The notes under the pieces: model-generated
Told to the model about the DNA's origin: nothing
The model's database searches: none
Seen by the model: only the letters and a program-made list of their open reading frames with translations
Translations under genes and position numbers: made by a program
Assembly: GCA_002256145.1 (NCBI GenBank)
Contig: NKIP01000020.1
Location: forward strand, 1 to 64,000
Length of the DNA: 64,000 nt
Reading direction: 5' to 3'
Source of the DNA: Comamonadaceae bacterium PBBC1
GTDB taxonomy: Bacteria; Pseudomonadota; Gammaproteobacteria; Burkholderiales; Burkholderiaceae_C
Shown here: in pieces, positions 25,882 to 34,942 of the stretch
Layout: each line of letters opens with the position of its first letter
How positions within the stretch are numbered: the stretch's first letter is position 1

Positions 25882-26832
25882 TCACACAGGCTGCAGCTTC
25901 AACAGCCACAACAAGGCACTGAGCGTGAAGAACGACAGCACCGTGGTCACCAACAAGGCCGCAGCGCTCACGGTGCCGTGGCCGTGGCGTTGGTTCAAGA
26001 TGGTGTAAATGCCCAGCATGGGCATGGCCCCTGTCAGCAAGGCCGCAGCGCGCAAAGCCGGGTCTGCAATCGGCACCAGCCACACCAGCACCGCCCACAT
26101 GGCCAGCGGGTGCAGCACCAGTTTGCCCAGTGCAATGGGCAGCACCGTGCCCTGCAGCCCACGCGCCTGCAAGCCCACCAAGGAGCCGCCAATCACAAAC
26201 AACGCCAACACTGCACTGGACTGCGCAAACAAATTGATGGTGCGCCCAAGGGGGGCAGGCATCTGCAGGCCTGACAGAGAAAACAGGAAACCCGCCACCA
26301 CGCCCCAGATCATGGGGTTTTTGAGCACGTTTTTCACGGTCTGCAGCAGCACGCTTTTCCACTGCCCAGGCCTGCCTTGCGCGTCGGCCACCGCCAGCAG
26401 CAAAGGCAACAACAAGAAATTTTCGACCACCATGTTCAGCGCCAACGCCACCCCGGCCACCGGACCAAACGACAACAAAATGATGGGGTAACCCACAAAG
26501 CCGCTGTTCGGGCAAGACATGCCCATGGCCATCATGCTGCTGTAGCTCAGGCTCTGGCCTTGTACCTTTCGCGCCCAAAACAGCCCCAAGCCAATGACCA
26601 TCAGCGACCCCATGGCATAGGCCAGCAAATAGTTCAGGTTCAGGATCTCGGCCACGCTGCGCTGCGACAGTGCGTTGAACAGCAGCGCAGGCAAAGCCAG
26701 TTGGAGGGTAAAACGACCGAAGACCTGCATGTCGGACTTGGCAAACAAGCCCATGCGGGTGCACACATAGCCCAAGGCAATGGTCAGGTAAATGGGGACG
26801 GTGATGCCCAGAATATCGAGCATGGTGTTCAT
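25882..26832 (-). CDS. AEC-family (auxin efflux carrier) permease
   Basis: A 316-residue membrane protein with about ten hydrophobic segments in two repeats, the PIN/AEC fold; motifs FTLQLALPALLFNAL (about 40-54) and the mid-protein CPNSGFVGYP segment are characteristic. ATG 26832 gives MNTMLDILG; a second ATG lies 9 bases in. Bacterial members export or import organic acids such as malonate or malate. It is 35 bases after a flippase-like gene but looks unrelated to polysaccharide assembly. Confidence 0.88.
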   Translation of the reverse strand: MNTMLDILGITVPIYLTIALGYVCTRMGLFAKSDMQVFGRFTLQLALPALLFNALSQRSVAEILNLNYLLAYAMGSLMVIGLGLFWARKVQGQSLSYSSMMAMGMSCPNSGFVGYPIILLSFGPVAGVALALNMVVENFLLLPLLLAVADAQGRPGQWKSVLLQTVKNVLKNPMIWGVVAGFLFSLSGLQMPAPLGRTINLFAQSSAVLALFVIGGSLVGLQARGLQGTVLPIALGKLVLHPLAMWAVLVWLVPIADPALRAAALLTGAMPMLGIYTILNQRHGHGTVSAAALLVTTVLSFFTLSALLWLLKLQPV

Positions 26833-26867
26833 GGGTCGGTCTTGTAAAAATTGTTTGAAAGTTGCCC

Positions 26868-28115
26868 TCAGCGCTTGGCCACCCACAGCGTCAAGCCTGC
26901 CAAGCTCAGCACCATGTAAGTCGACAGCCAGGCCATGTGGGTGCTGGTGCTCAAGGGGCTGGCCCAGGGCAGGACCACGCACAGGGCGATGAAGCCCGCG
27001 TTCATGGCCACACACAACCAAGCGTGTTGGACGGCCAGGCCTTTTTGGAAGGGCAGGTGCGCGTGTGCGGCCACAAAGCAGGCGGCCGTTTGCCACAGCA
27101 CCAAGGGCCACACATAGGCCGACAGGCCTTGCCAACGCGCGTCGAGCCAGCCCCATGTCAGCGCCAGCTGGGCCAAGGCCCCCACGCCCAGCACCAGCGC
27201 CGATGCGGCCCAGGCCACCTGCAGCGGGCGCAGCCTTACTGGGGTATCGCTGCTGAGCACCACTTGCGCCCAAGCCGTGTGCACCAGCGCCGGGATGAAG
27301 CTCAAGATGCGCAGCAGCGCCAGCAGCCACCCAGCCTCTTGTGCGCCGTAATGCGCTGGCCAGCTCAGCGCCAGGGCCGTGGCGGCCAGGCCGTCGCTGA
27401 GGGTGTGCAGCATCTTGAGCCGGGCGCTGCGCGGGTCGGAAGAAGTCGGCGCAGCGGGCTTGTCGGGCTGCAAGTCGCCGCCTGCGCGGGCCACCAAAGC
27501 CAGGTCCGCAGGTGATGCCGGTTGAAAAGCCAGCCGCATCCACACGGCCCCGGCCAGATAGCCCAGGCAGGCCGACAGCAAAAGCACGGGCAGCTCAAGG
27601 CCCTCACCACGCTCGGGAAAAAGCACAGCCCCCAGCACCGCCGCTGCCGCCGCCAGCACGGGCGGCACCATGCGCACCAGGCCCACGGACCAGCGGCTGC
27701 CCACCCGCAAAGTCAGGCTTTGCGCCAGCAACCAGCTCAGCTGCGCAAGGCCCAAGGCAGCGGCCCAAGCCCACACCTGCGCCGCATCGCCCAAACCCGA
27801 CCAGACCGCCCCCAGTGCCGCCACCGGGGCCAGCCACAGCAGACGCCAAGCGCTTTGCCGCCAGGCGCGGCATGCTGCGGCGCGGGGCTCTTGGTGGCGC
27901 TCGGCCAGAAGGCTCAAAGGACTTTGCGCCAGCGCCAAGCTGGCCCAAAAAAAGGCCAGTTGGCTGGTCGCAGAAAACAACCCCACCTCTTCGGGGCTGA
28001 ACCACCGAAACAGCACCAGCGCCAAAAAACCCTGCGCCGCCAGCGACACCAAGCTGCCCAAGGCGGCGGGTGCGGTGGCGCGGGGCAAGGACTGAAACAT
28101 CTTCCAGGGCTTCAT
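26868..28115 (-). CDS. Polytopic membrane protein, probable polysaccharide flippase (Wzx-like)
   Basis: A 415-residue protein with roughly twelve membrane segments. The start MKPWKMFQSLPRATAPAALGSLVSLAAQGFLALVLFRWFSPEEVGLF is laid out as in MATE/Wzx-type flippases (amphipathic start, then FSPEEVG after segment two). ATG 28115 overlaps the upstream glycosyltransferase stop (ATGA). Context with three glycosyltransferase domains supports export of a lipid-linked glycan. Sequence-level support for a particular family is moderate. Confidence 0.7.
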   Translation of the reverse strand: MKPWKMFQSLPRATAPAALGSLVSLAAQGFLALVLFRWFSPEEVGLFSATSQLAFFWASLALAQSPLSLLAERHQEPRAAACRAWRQSAWRLLWLAPVAALGAVWSGLGDAAQVWAWAAALGLAQLSWLLAQSLTLRVGSRWSVGLVRMVPPVLAAAAAVLGAVLFPERGEGLELPVLLLSACLGYLAGAVWMRLAFQPASPADLALVARAGGDLQPDKPAAPTSSDPRSARLKMLHTLSDGLAATALALSWPAHYGAQEAGWLLALLRILSFIPALVHTAWAQVVLSSDTPVRLRPLQVAWAASALVLGVGALAQLALTWGWLDARWQGLSAYVWPLVLWQTAACFVAAHAHLPFQKGLAVQHAWLCVAMNAGFIALCVVLPWASPLSTSTHMAWLSTYMVLSLAGLTLWVAKR

Positions 28116-29044
28116 CTGCCAGCCCCGAACAAGGCAGCCCACACCGGCAAAGCTTGCAACTGCTGCGACCAGCGCAAGGCCTGCAGGTGTTGGCGGTCGG
28201 TCTGGTGCTGGGGCAGTGCTTTTACGGCCGCTTGCCATTGCGCGGCTGTGGCCTGCACGTCCAGCAGCTGCACCCGACCCGCGTGGGCCAGCGCGGTGCG
28301 CTGCGCCCAGGCATAGGGGTTGCTGATCACGGGCAAGCCCAGCGCCAGGTACTCCAGCATCTTGGTGGAGGTTTGCTCAGACAGCGGCAGCACACCGGGC
28401 ACCAGGTTCAGGCCCGCGCGGGCCCGCAGCAGTTGCGCGGGCACCTGGTCTTGCGGCACACGCCCAGTGCTTTGGATGTGGCCCAGCGTGGCCAGGCGCT
28501 CTCGCAAAGCCGGGGGCACATCGCCCACCAGCAGCAAGCTCAATCGCGCTTGGCCCAGGGTGTGGAGCAGCGGCACAAAGTGCTGCAAACGGCTCATCTC
28601 GCCCAGATAGACCAGATCAAACTCGGGCGGCTGCAGCGCTTGCGCCGTCAAAAAAGTGTCGGGCACGCCCATGTCGCGCAGGGCGTACGGCACAGCGCCA
28701 GGCGCGTTGTCGCCAAAGCCCATGCGCTGGCGAACCCACTCGCTTTGGAACACCCGAAAGTGGGGCACCGGGTGCTGCCACTGTTTGATGCGGTCCTTGA
28801 GCCAGGCCAAGGGGGCCACACTGGCCGAGGCGTATTCGTGCACCTGCACCGCGCCTTCGAAGCGTCGGGCTTGGTCTGCGGGCACGCGGCCGCAAATCCA
28901 CCACACGGCCTGGGCGTCAACGGGCACGGTGTGGGCTTGGGTGTGCATCTGCACGGCGTGCCCCAGGTGCTCGATGTGCGCCTGGTAGGCGGCCAGCTCG
29001 GGCAAATAAGAACGTGCGCCGTGCACAAAGTGGACGGTGATCAC
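28112..29044 (-). CDS. Glycosyltransferase (GT-B fold)
   Basis: A 310-residue protein. The C-terminal half (about 135-300) has the nucleotide-sugar-binding Rossmann lobe of GT1/GT4-like enzymes: DLVYLGEMSRL, LLLVGDVPP, and the EQTSTKMLEYLALGLPVIS acceptor motif with an E-x7-E-like spacing. The N-terminal lobe is short. Overlaps both neighbours by 4 bases, placing it in a tightly coupled glycan operon. Sugar donor and acceptor unknown. Confidence 0.78.
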   Translation of the reverse strand: MITVHFVHGARSYLPELAAYQAHIEHLGHAVQMHTQAHTVPVDAQAVWWICGRVPADQARRFEGAVQVHEYASASVAPLAWLKDRIKQWQHPVPHFRVFQSEWVRQRMGFGDNAPGAVPYALRDMGVPDTFLTAQALQPPEFDLVYLGEMSRLQHFVPLLHTLGQARLSLLLVGDVPPALRERLATLGHIQSTGRVPQDQVPAQLLRARAGLNLVPGVLPLSEQTSTKMLEYLALGLPVISNPYAWAQRTALAHAGRVQLLDVQATAAQWQAAVKALPQHQTDRQHLQALRWSQQLQALPVWAALFGAGR

Positions 29045-30198
29045 GGCAGCCCTCCTGAGGGGTTGTCTTCGCGCGATGCGTCCGTGGGTACCGCACCATG
29101 GCCTTGCCCAGGCCCTTGCTTTGGCCCCTGCCCTTGCCCTCGCCGCTGCAGCAAGCCCGTGAGCACCTGGTCCCAGGCCTGCACAAAGGTTTCCAGGCGG
29201 TGCTGTTGTTGCAACTGGTCGATGGCCGCTTGCTGCTCGGCGAGCGCTTGCACTAGGCAGCGCTGCACGGCCTGGGCCAGCGCAGTGGGGCTGTCATCGT
29301 GCGCCAGCCAGAACGGGGCCTGCGTGCCCAGCATTTCCTGCATCGCAGGGATGGGCGTGCTCACGCAGGGCACGCCGCAGGCCAGCGACTCCAGCGCCGT
29401 CATGGGGTAACCCTCGTAGCGCGAGCACAGCACCGTGGCCCGCCAGGCCCGGTAGGTCTGTGCGCTCACGGTTTGCTGGCCGTGCAGGTGCAAGCGGCCT
29501 TGGGTCAGCAGGTCTTGCCCAGCGCTGCGCATGGCGCCCATCAACTCGCCATCGCCCACCACATGCAACTGGCAGGCGGCAGGCAAAAGGCGCAGCATGG
29601 TCAGCAATTGCAAAGGCTGTTTTTCAGGGGACAAACGGCCGACAAAACCCAAAGCGATCACCTCGCTGGCGAGCATGGTGGTGGGCATGGCGGCGTCACC
29701 TTGGCCAGCACCGGGCAAGACCGCCGGGTTGCGGATCACGCTCGTGCGGGACTGGATGGCACTCGCGGCCTCGCCCCCAGCATCCGCCATCACGCGCACC
29801 AAGCTGTCGCACGAGGTCTGTGAAGCACACACCAGTTGGCTGGCCCTTTGGTACACCGTGCGCAGCCAGCCGGTTTTCAGGCGCGAGGCCCCGGCCTGCT
29901 GCAGCACCTCATGCAAAGGGCCGTGCACCCACACCACACTGGGCTTGCGGGCCAGCCAAGCCAAGGCCACCGCCGCATAGGCCGGCCGGAAATTGTTGGA
30001 GGCCACCAGCACCTGTGCCCGCCGCGCCGCCTGCCAGCAGGCCCACAGCGAGGGTCGGCCGCGCCGCACCGGCAGCCGCGTGACTTGCCAGCCGCGCGCG
30101 GCCAAGCCCGATTCAAGCCAATGCAGCGTGGTCTGCACCCCGCCCACACCAGACTCTTCGGTCAGCAACAAAACTTGGCGAGGGCTTGACATGGGCAT
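29041..30198 (-). CDS. GT4-family glycosyltransferase
   Basis: A 385-residue GT-B enzyme. N-terminal SGVGGVQTTLHWLESGL (about 16-32) binds the acceptor side; the donor lobe has LGFVGRLSPEKQP (about 183-195), LHVVGDGEL and the CSRYEGYPMTALESLACGVPCVST signature. The extreme C-terminus is a low-complexity Gly/Gln/Pro tail (QGQGPKQGPGQGHG) unlike the rest of the family. Second gene of the glycan operon, 8 bases after the fused transferase. Confidence 0.88.
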   Translation of the reverse strand: MPMSSPRQVLLLTEESGVGGVQTTLHWLESGLAARGWQVTRLPVRRGRPSLWACWQAARRAQVLVASNNFRPAYAAVALAWLARKPSVVWVHGPLHEVLQQAGASRLKTGWLRTVYQRASQLVCASQTSCDSLVRVMADAGGEAASAIQSRTSVIRNPAVLPGAGQGDAAMPTTMLASEVIALGFVGRLSPEKQPLQLLTMLRLLPAACQLHVVGDGELMGAMRSAGQDLLTQGRLHLHGQQTVSAQTYRAWRATVLCSRYEGYPMTALESLACGVPCVSTPIPAMQEMLGTQAPFWLAHDDSPTALAQAVQRCLVQALAEQQAAIDQLQQQHRLETFVQAWDQVLTGLLQRRGQGQGPKQGPGQGHGAVPTDASREDNPSGGLP

Positions 30199-30206
30199 GG
30201 GCAGGC

Positions 30207-32642
30207 TCAGCGCGCACCGCGCCCGGTCAGCACGGTCTGGATGGTTTTGAACACGATCAGCAAGTCCATGGCCAGACTGTAGTGCGTGATGTAGTACAGG
30301 TCGTAGCTGAGCTTGATGGCGGTTTCGTCGGCGCTGGCCGCATAGCCTTGTTGCACCTGCGCCCAGCCGGTCAGGCCGGGGCGCACCAGGTGGCGGTAGG
30401 GGTAGCTGGGCATTTGCTCGGCAAACTGCTGCACAAAACCGTCTTGCTCGGGGCGTGGGCCGATCAGGCTCATGTGCCCCATCAGCACGTTGAACAGCTG
30501 GGGAATTTCATCGAGCCGGGTGCGGCGAATCCAATGCCCGAAGCGCGTGATGCGCGGGTCGTTGGTCTGGGCGAATTGGGGGGTGAGTTGCGTTTCGTGG
30601 CGCATGCTGCGGAACTTCCAGATCCGGAAACTTTGGCCGTGCATGCCGGTGCGCCGCTGGCTGAAAAAGGCCGGGCCGGGCGAGTCGATCTTGACACCTA
30701 CCGCCACCCACAGCGAAAGCGGCAGCCATAGTGGCAACAAGGCCAGCACCACGCTCACATCGATCAGCCGCTTGGCCAAGTCGTAAGCCGGGTTGCCATC
30801 GGTTTGCCACAGCTCGTTTTGCAGGGTCTCGGCCGCCATGCGCCCGGTCAGGCTTTGCTGCAACGATTCGGGGCTGTACAGGCGGATGTGCTGCAGCTTG
30901 AGCGCGGTCAAAAAGCGGTGGCGCTCGGGGCTGGGGGGTGCTGAAGGCACGACCGCGCCGTCACACGCCAGCGCCGTGCCAGGCGGCATGCCCTGCTCGG
31001 GCCAGGGCAGCAATCGGATGCGCGGCAGGCCCTGGCCGCTGGGCTCGGGCAGCCAGGGGGCCAAGAGGCCGGGCACTCGCGGGTCCTGGTACACCAGCCG
31101 CCAGGGGCGGTGGCGCAAAAACCACTGGTCGGCCAGCCAAAACCAGAAGGTGCACAGCACATAGGTCAAGAGCAAAGCGCCGCGTGAATAGGGTTGCTGC
31201 AGCAAGGCAAAAGCCAGGGGCGTGAGCCAAAACGGCAAGCCGGTGGTGACGAGCAACAAGGGGCCGCGCTCGGCCGCAGGCATGTGCGCCCCCCGGTACA
31301 ACAGGTGCGCCGCCAACGCATAAGGCACCAGGCTGGCCAGCACGGTGCGGCCAAAGTCCACCGTGGCCAAGCCACTGGCCATCAGGGCCTGGCTGATGGC
31401 ATAGGCCAGTCCAATCATCACCAAGCCCAGCAGGCTCCAGACCAGGTGGGCGCTTTGACGGTGCGCTTGCTGCGAGGCCAGTTGCTGGGTGTGGCGGCGC
31501 GGTCGCGTCATGGGCCAGCGGGCAGTGGCTATCAAGGGCGCTTGCTGGTAAATGGCCAGCACCGGCTCGGCCATGGCCTCGGGCTGAAACTGCGCCTCGT
31601 AGCGCGCGCGTGCCGCTTGGCCCAAACGCTGTCGCAAGGGCGCATCGGCCAGCAGGGTCTGCAGCGCATCGGCCACGGCCTGTGGGCTGTTGGGCACCAG
31701 CCAGGCGCTTTCGGTGTGCGTGAGCATTTCTTCGATGCCCGGCAAACGCGTGGCCACGATCGCCATGCCCGCACGCATGGCTTCCAGAATGGAAATCGGC
31801 AGGCCCTCGTGGTCGGACAAGAGCACAAAAATCTGGTGCTGCGCCAGGCGCTCGGCCACGTCGCTCACGTCGCCCTCCAGCTGGATGTGCGGCATAGCGG
31901 CGGCGGTTTGCTGGTGGCGGGCCAGGTCCGGCCCGCCCCCCAAAATACGGGTTGGGGGGGTCAGGCCAAGATGTGCCAGCAAGGCCAGGGCCTCGATCAA
32001 AACATCGGGCCGCTTGGGCGCGGCCATGCGGGCCACCATGACCAGGCGCGGCGGCTGTGCGGCCATGTCGCTGCGCCAGGGCACATCGGCCAGCGCGTTG
32101 TGCACCACACTCACCCGCTCGGGCGGCATGGGCAAACGCGTGGCCAACTGTTTTTCGTAGGCCGACACGCAGACCATGCGCGTGGTCCAAGCGGCCAGCA
32201 CCGCCTCGGCCAGCCAGGCGTTGGTGCGGATCAGCCAAGGCGCTTGTGGCTTGAAGCCAAAGCCATGCACCGTGTAGACCACCGGAATTTGCCGCAGCTT
32301 GCCCGCCAGGCGTGCGATCACCCCGGCCACGGCGCTGTGGGCATGGATGACATCGGGCTGCAGTACGCGCAGATGCGCCAGCAAGGCCCGCACCGAGGCC
32401 AGCACCTTGAGGGGGTTGAGCGAGTTTTGCAAACTCGGCAGCGCCAGCACCGCGATGCCCAAGTCCTTCAGGCTTTGCGCGAGCACGCTGTGTGCGTCGT
32501 TGCCACCCATCACCACCGTGAAGCGCACCCGGCCTTGCAAGGCGCGGCACAACTCCAGCACATGGGTCTGCGCCCCACCGGCTTCACCTTTGGTGATGAC
32601 CAGCAATACATGGGCAATGGGAGGGTGAGCAGGGGCAGACAT
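30207..32642 (-). CDS. Fusion: GT4 glycosyltransferase + polyprenyl-phosphate sugar phosphotransferase
   Basis: An 811-residue two-enzyme protein. Residues about 10-370 form a complete GT4 domain (KGEAGGAQTHVLEL, VVMVARMAAPKRPD-like donor lobe start, DHEGLPISILEAM). About 400-520 contain four hydrophobic segments, and 620-811 are a WcaJ/WbaP-type phosphoglycosyltransferase (YDLAKRLIDV, KFRSMR, RRTRLDEIPQL, GPRPE, RPGLTGWAQV). The second part primes undecaprenyl phosphate with the first sugar; the first could add the next one. No frameshift or internal stop separates the halves. ATG 32642 gives MSAPAHPPIAHVLLV. Confidence 0.88.
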   Translation of the reverse strand: MSAPAHPPIAHVLLVITKGEAGGAQTHVLELCRALQGRVRFTVVMGGNDAHSVLAQSLKDLGIAVLALPSLQNSLNPLKVLASVRALLAHLRVLQPDVIHAHSAVAGVIARLAGKLRQIPVVYTVHGFGFKPQAPWLIRTNAWLAEAVLAAWTTRMVCVSAYEKQLATRLPMPPERVSVVHNALADVPWRSDMAAQPPRLVMVARMAAPKRPDVLIEALALLAHLGLTPPTRILGGGPDLARHQQTAAAMPHIQLEGDVSDVAERLAQHQIFVLLSDHEGLPISILEAMRAGMAIVATRLPGIEEMLTHTESAWLVPNSPQAVADALQTLLADAPLRQRLGQAARARYEAQFQPEAMAEPVLAIYQQAPLIATARWPMTRPRRHTQQLASQQAHRQSAHLVWSLLGLVMIGLAYAISQALMASGLATVDFGRTVLASLVPYALAAHLLYRGAHMPAAERGPLLLVTTGLPFWLTPLAFALLQQPYSRGALLLTYVLCTFWFWLADQWFLRHRPWRLVYQDPRVPGLLAPWLPEPSGQGLPRIRLLPWPEQGMPPGTALACDGAVVPSAPPSPERHRFLTALKLQHIRLYSPESLQQSLTGRMAAETLQNELWQTDGNPAYDLAKRLIDVSVVLALLPLWLPLSLWVAVGVKIDSPGPAFFSQRRTGMHGQSFRIWKFRSMRHETQLTPQFAQTNDPRITRFGHWIRRTRLDEIPQLFNVLMGHMSLIGPRPEQDGFVQQFAEQMPSYPYRHLVRPGLTGWAQVQQGYAASADETAIKLSYDLYYITHYSLAMDLLIVFKTIQTVLTGRGAR

Positions 32643-32816
32643 GGCAAGGTGACAACAAGAGCGGGTATTGTCACCCCGAATGAGATGCACACCCTCTTGA
32701 TGGATCGCAGCTTGCACAAAGGCCGGGCAGGCCCCTGCGCAGGCTTGGTGTCGGGGTTCAAAGCGCCGACCTGCTGAGCGGCAGGCGGGGCAGTTGCAGG
32801 CGGGGCAGTGAGGGCT
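32643..32816. other. Intergenic region with a partial family B arm
   Basis: Between the glycan operon start and the ferredoxin stop. It holds a partial family B arm (TGTCGGGGTTCAAAGCGCCGACC, about 32750-32772). No gene or clear promoter was recognised. Confidence 0.5.
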
Positions 32817-33125
32817 TTACAGGTCCAGCACCAAGCGCGCGGTCTGGCTGCGTGAGCAGCAGATCAGCATCTGGTCATTGGCCTGCTGCTCTTCGGGGGT
32901 GAGGAACATGTCCCAGTGGTCAGGCGTGCCCGCGATCACCTGCGTCAGGCAGGTGCCGCAAACACCTTGTGAGCAAGAAAACGGCACATCGTGGCCCGCG
33001 TCCTGCAACACAGACAGAATCGACTGATCCTTGGAGACTTTCAGGGTCTGGCCGCTTTTTTGCAGATGGACCTCGAAGCTGCCGTCGGCGTCGATGGGGG
33101 TTTGGGTGGGTTCTGAAGTGCTCAT
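32817..33125 (-). CDS. [2Fe-2S] ferredoxin, stand-alone VanB C-terminal-like domain
   Basis: A 102-residue plant-type ferredoxin. Ligands C51, C56, C59 and C89 form Cx4CxxC-x29-C. The segment after the first three cysteines (GTPDHWDMFLTPEEQQANDQM) matches the C-terminal ferredoxin domain of VanB/PobB-type reductases, but the FMN and NAD domains are missing. The start overlaps the Rieske oxygenase stop by 4 bases, so it is very probably the electron donor of that enzyme; a reductase must come from elsewhere. Confidence 0.88.
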   Translation of the reverse strand: MSTSEPTQTPIDADGSFEVHLQKSGQTLKVSKDQSILSVLQDAGHDVPFSCSQGVCGTCLTQVIAGTPDHWDMFLTPEEQQANDQMLICCSRSQTARLVLDL

Positions 33126-34174
33126 GCGGTGATCTCGGAGGTGTTTTCTTGGGCCAGTAAACGCTCGATGATACGGCGCGATTGCACCCCACCGGAGTCG
33201 ATGTTGAGCATCAAGAGCTTGCGGTCTGGCCATTGGCTGATGTTGGCTTGTTGCAATTGCAGCATCTCCATGTCTTCGTTGAAGATGCCGCCTTGGCCCG
33301 CCCGAATTTTGTCGGTCAGCTCAGCATCGTGCGGCTTGAACTGACGTGCCATGCCCCAGTGGTACCAGTGCGAGGTCTCGGTCTCGGGGGTGATGAAGTC
33401 CACCACCACGCTGTAGGCTTTGACTTCGGGTGGCGCATCAAAACCGCCGTGTCCTGCCAGGGCCACGCCCACGTCGATCATGATGTGGCTGGGCGGCGTG
33501 AAGCGGCAGATTTGCCAGCGGTCCACCTTGGCCTGCGGATCCAGGCCATTGGCGCTCATGGCCATTTGCCAAAAGGGTGGTGCCTGAATGCCCGTCATGT
33601 GGCGCTGCAAAATGACCTGATCACCCGCCACCGTGGTGGTGCAAGGCGTCTCGTCGATCTCGGGCTGGCCAATGCTGTTGGCATGCACATAAGTCTCGTG
33701 CGTCAGGTCCATCAGGTTGTCGATCATCAGGCGGTAATCGGCCTTGACGTGGTACAGCCCACCGCCATAGGCCCAGGCGGGGTTTTCAAAAAACTCAAAG
33801 ACCGGCATCTTGGCCTCGTCGGCTTGGGCGGGGTCACCCGGCCAAACCCAGACAAAACCATAGCGCTCGACCACGGCAAACGCTTTGATGGCCGGAAAGC
33901 CGCGCACGCGCTGGCCAGGCATCTGCACGGTTTTGCCATCGGTGCCCATTTCCAGGCCGTGGTAGCCGCACTGCAAATGGCCTTTGCACACCTTGCCCAG
34001 CGACAAAGGCGCGCCCCGGTGCGGGCAAAAATCTTCCACCGCCGCCACACGGCCATCCGGGCCTTTGAAAAAGGCCATTTTTTCGTTGCAAATGGTTCGG
34101 CCCAGCGGCTTGTCGCCCAGGGCTTCGAGTTCACTCAAGGTGCAGGCCACATACCAGGTGTTTTTGATGAACAT
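33122..34174 (-). CDS. Rieske non-heme iron oxygenase, vanillate demethylase (VanA)-like
   Basis: A 350-residue oxygenase. Rieske ligands: C50 and H52 (CPHRG) and C69 and H72 (CGYHG). The mononuclear iron site uses H159 and H164 in the NLMDLTHETYVH segment, with D156 as the bridging aspartate. Length and order match VanA, which demethylates vanillate to protocatechuate, the substrate of the pmd operon. ATG 34174 gives MFIKNTWYVAC. Encoded after a Liv transporter; a different methoxy- or carboxy-aromatic substrate is possible. Confidence 0.88.
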   Translation of the reverse strand: MFIKNTWYVACTLSELEALGDKPLGRTICNEKMAFFKGPDGRVAAVEDFCPHRGAPLSLGKVCKGHLQCGYHGLEMGTDGKTVQMPGQRVRGFPAIKAFAVVERYGFVWVWPGDPAQADEAKMPVFEFFENPAWAYGGGLYHVKADYRLMIDNLMDLTHETYVHANSIGQPEIDETPCTTTVAGDQVILQRHMTGIQAPPFWQMAMSANGLDPQAKVDRWQICRFTPPSHIMIDVGVALAGHGGFDAPPEVKAYSVVVDFITPETETSHWYHWGMARQFKPHDAELTDKIRAGQGGIFNEDMEMLQLQQANISQWPDRKLLMLNIDSGGVQSRRIIERLLAQENTSEITA

Positions 34175-34219
34175 CTTGTCCTTCCTCTCCAATTCAGAGC
34201 TTTTGATCAAAGCGGGTGT

Positions 34220-34942
34220 TCAAAGCTTGCGGGCCACGCCCAGCAAGCTGTCCAGCAATTCAGGGTTCTCGCGCAAGGTGTTTGCATCGCTGGCGTGCAC
34301 CACCTTGCCCTGGTCCAACACGACCGCGTGGTGACTGATCTTCAAAATCGCTTGCGGGTGCTGCTCCACGATGATGGCCGACAGGCCCTCTTCGCGGGTG
34401 ATTCGGGCAATGGCACGCAGCAGCTCTTCCACAATGATGGGGGCCAAGCCTTCGAGCGGTTCGTCCAGCAAGAGCAAGCGCGGGTTGAGCACCAGCGCCC
34501 GGCCCACGGCCAGCATCTGCTGCTCACCGCCCGACAGCTGCGTGCCCAAATTGGTTTTGCGCTCGGCCAAACGCGGGAACAACTCGTACACGCGCTCGGG
34601 CGTCCAGGCGCGACTTTGTCGTGCGGGCCGCGCCACTGCGGTCAGGTTTTCCTGCACCGTGAGCGATTTGAAAATATTGCGCTCTTGCGGCACCCAGCCA
34701 ATGCCTGCGGCTGCTCGCTCGTGCGAAGGCAAAGTGTGCAGCGGCTGACCACCCAGAAAGATCTGCCCGCCATGTTGCCGTGTGGCCCCAGCCAGCGTGT
34801 CCATCAGCGTGGTTTTGCCAGTGCCATTGCGGCCCAGCAGCGCCAAGGTTTCGCCCTCGCCCAGCGAAAAGCTGATGCCATTCAGCACCACGGCTTCGCC
34901 GTAACCGGCGCGCAGATTTTCAACACGCAATAAATCAGCCAT
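34220..34942 (-). CDS. livF: Branched-chain-type ABC transporter ATP-binding protein LivF
   Basis: A 240-residue ATPase. Walker A GRNGTGKTT (about 37-45), signature LSGGEQQ (about 134-140), Walker B LLLLDEP (about 156-162). The ERNIFKSLTVQENL segment is typical for LivF. ATG 34942 overlaps the livG stop by 8 bases. In this operon it probably powers uptake of an aromatic acid rather than of leucine. Confidence 0.93.
   Translation of the reverse strand: MADLLRVENLRAGYGEAVVLNGISFSLGEGETLALLGRNGTGKTTLMDTLAGATRQHGGQIFLGGQPLHTLPSHERAAAGIGWVPQERNIFKSLTVQENLTAVARPARQSRAWTPERVYELFPRLAERKTNLGTQLSGGEQQMLAVGRALVLNPRLLLLDEPLEGLAPIIVEELLRAIARITREEGLSAIIVEQHPQAILKISHHAVVLDQGKVVHASDANTLRENPELLDSLLGVARKL

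Noticed and set aside
26833-27543. Upstream extension of the AEC permease frame
   Set aside because: It runs antiparallel-free but out of frame through the flippase gene, has Arg/Ala/Pro-rich composition and no membrane character; the permease fold starts at 26832.
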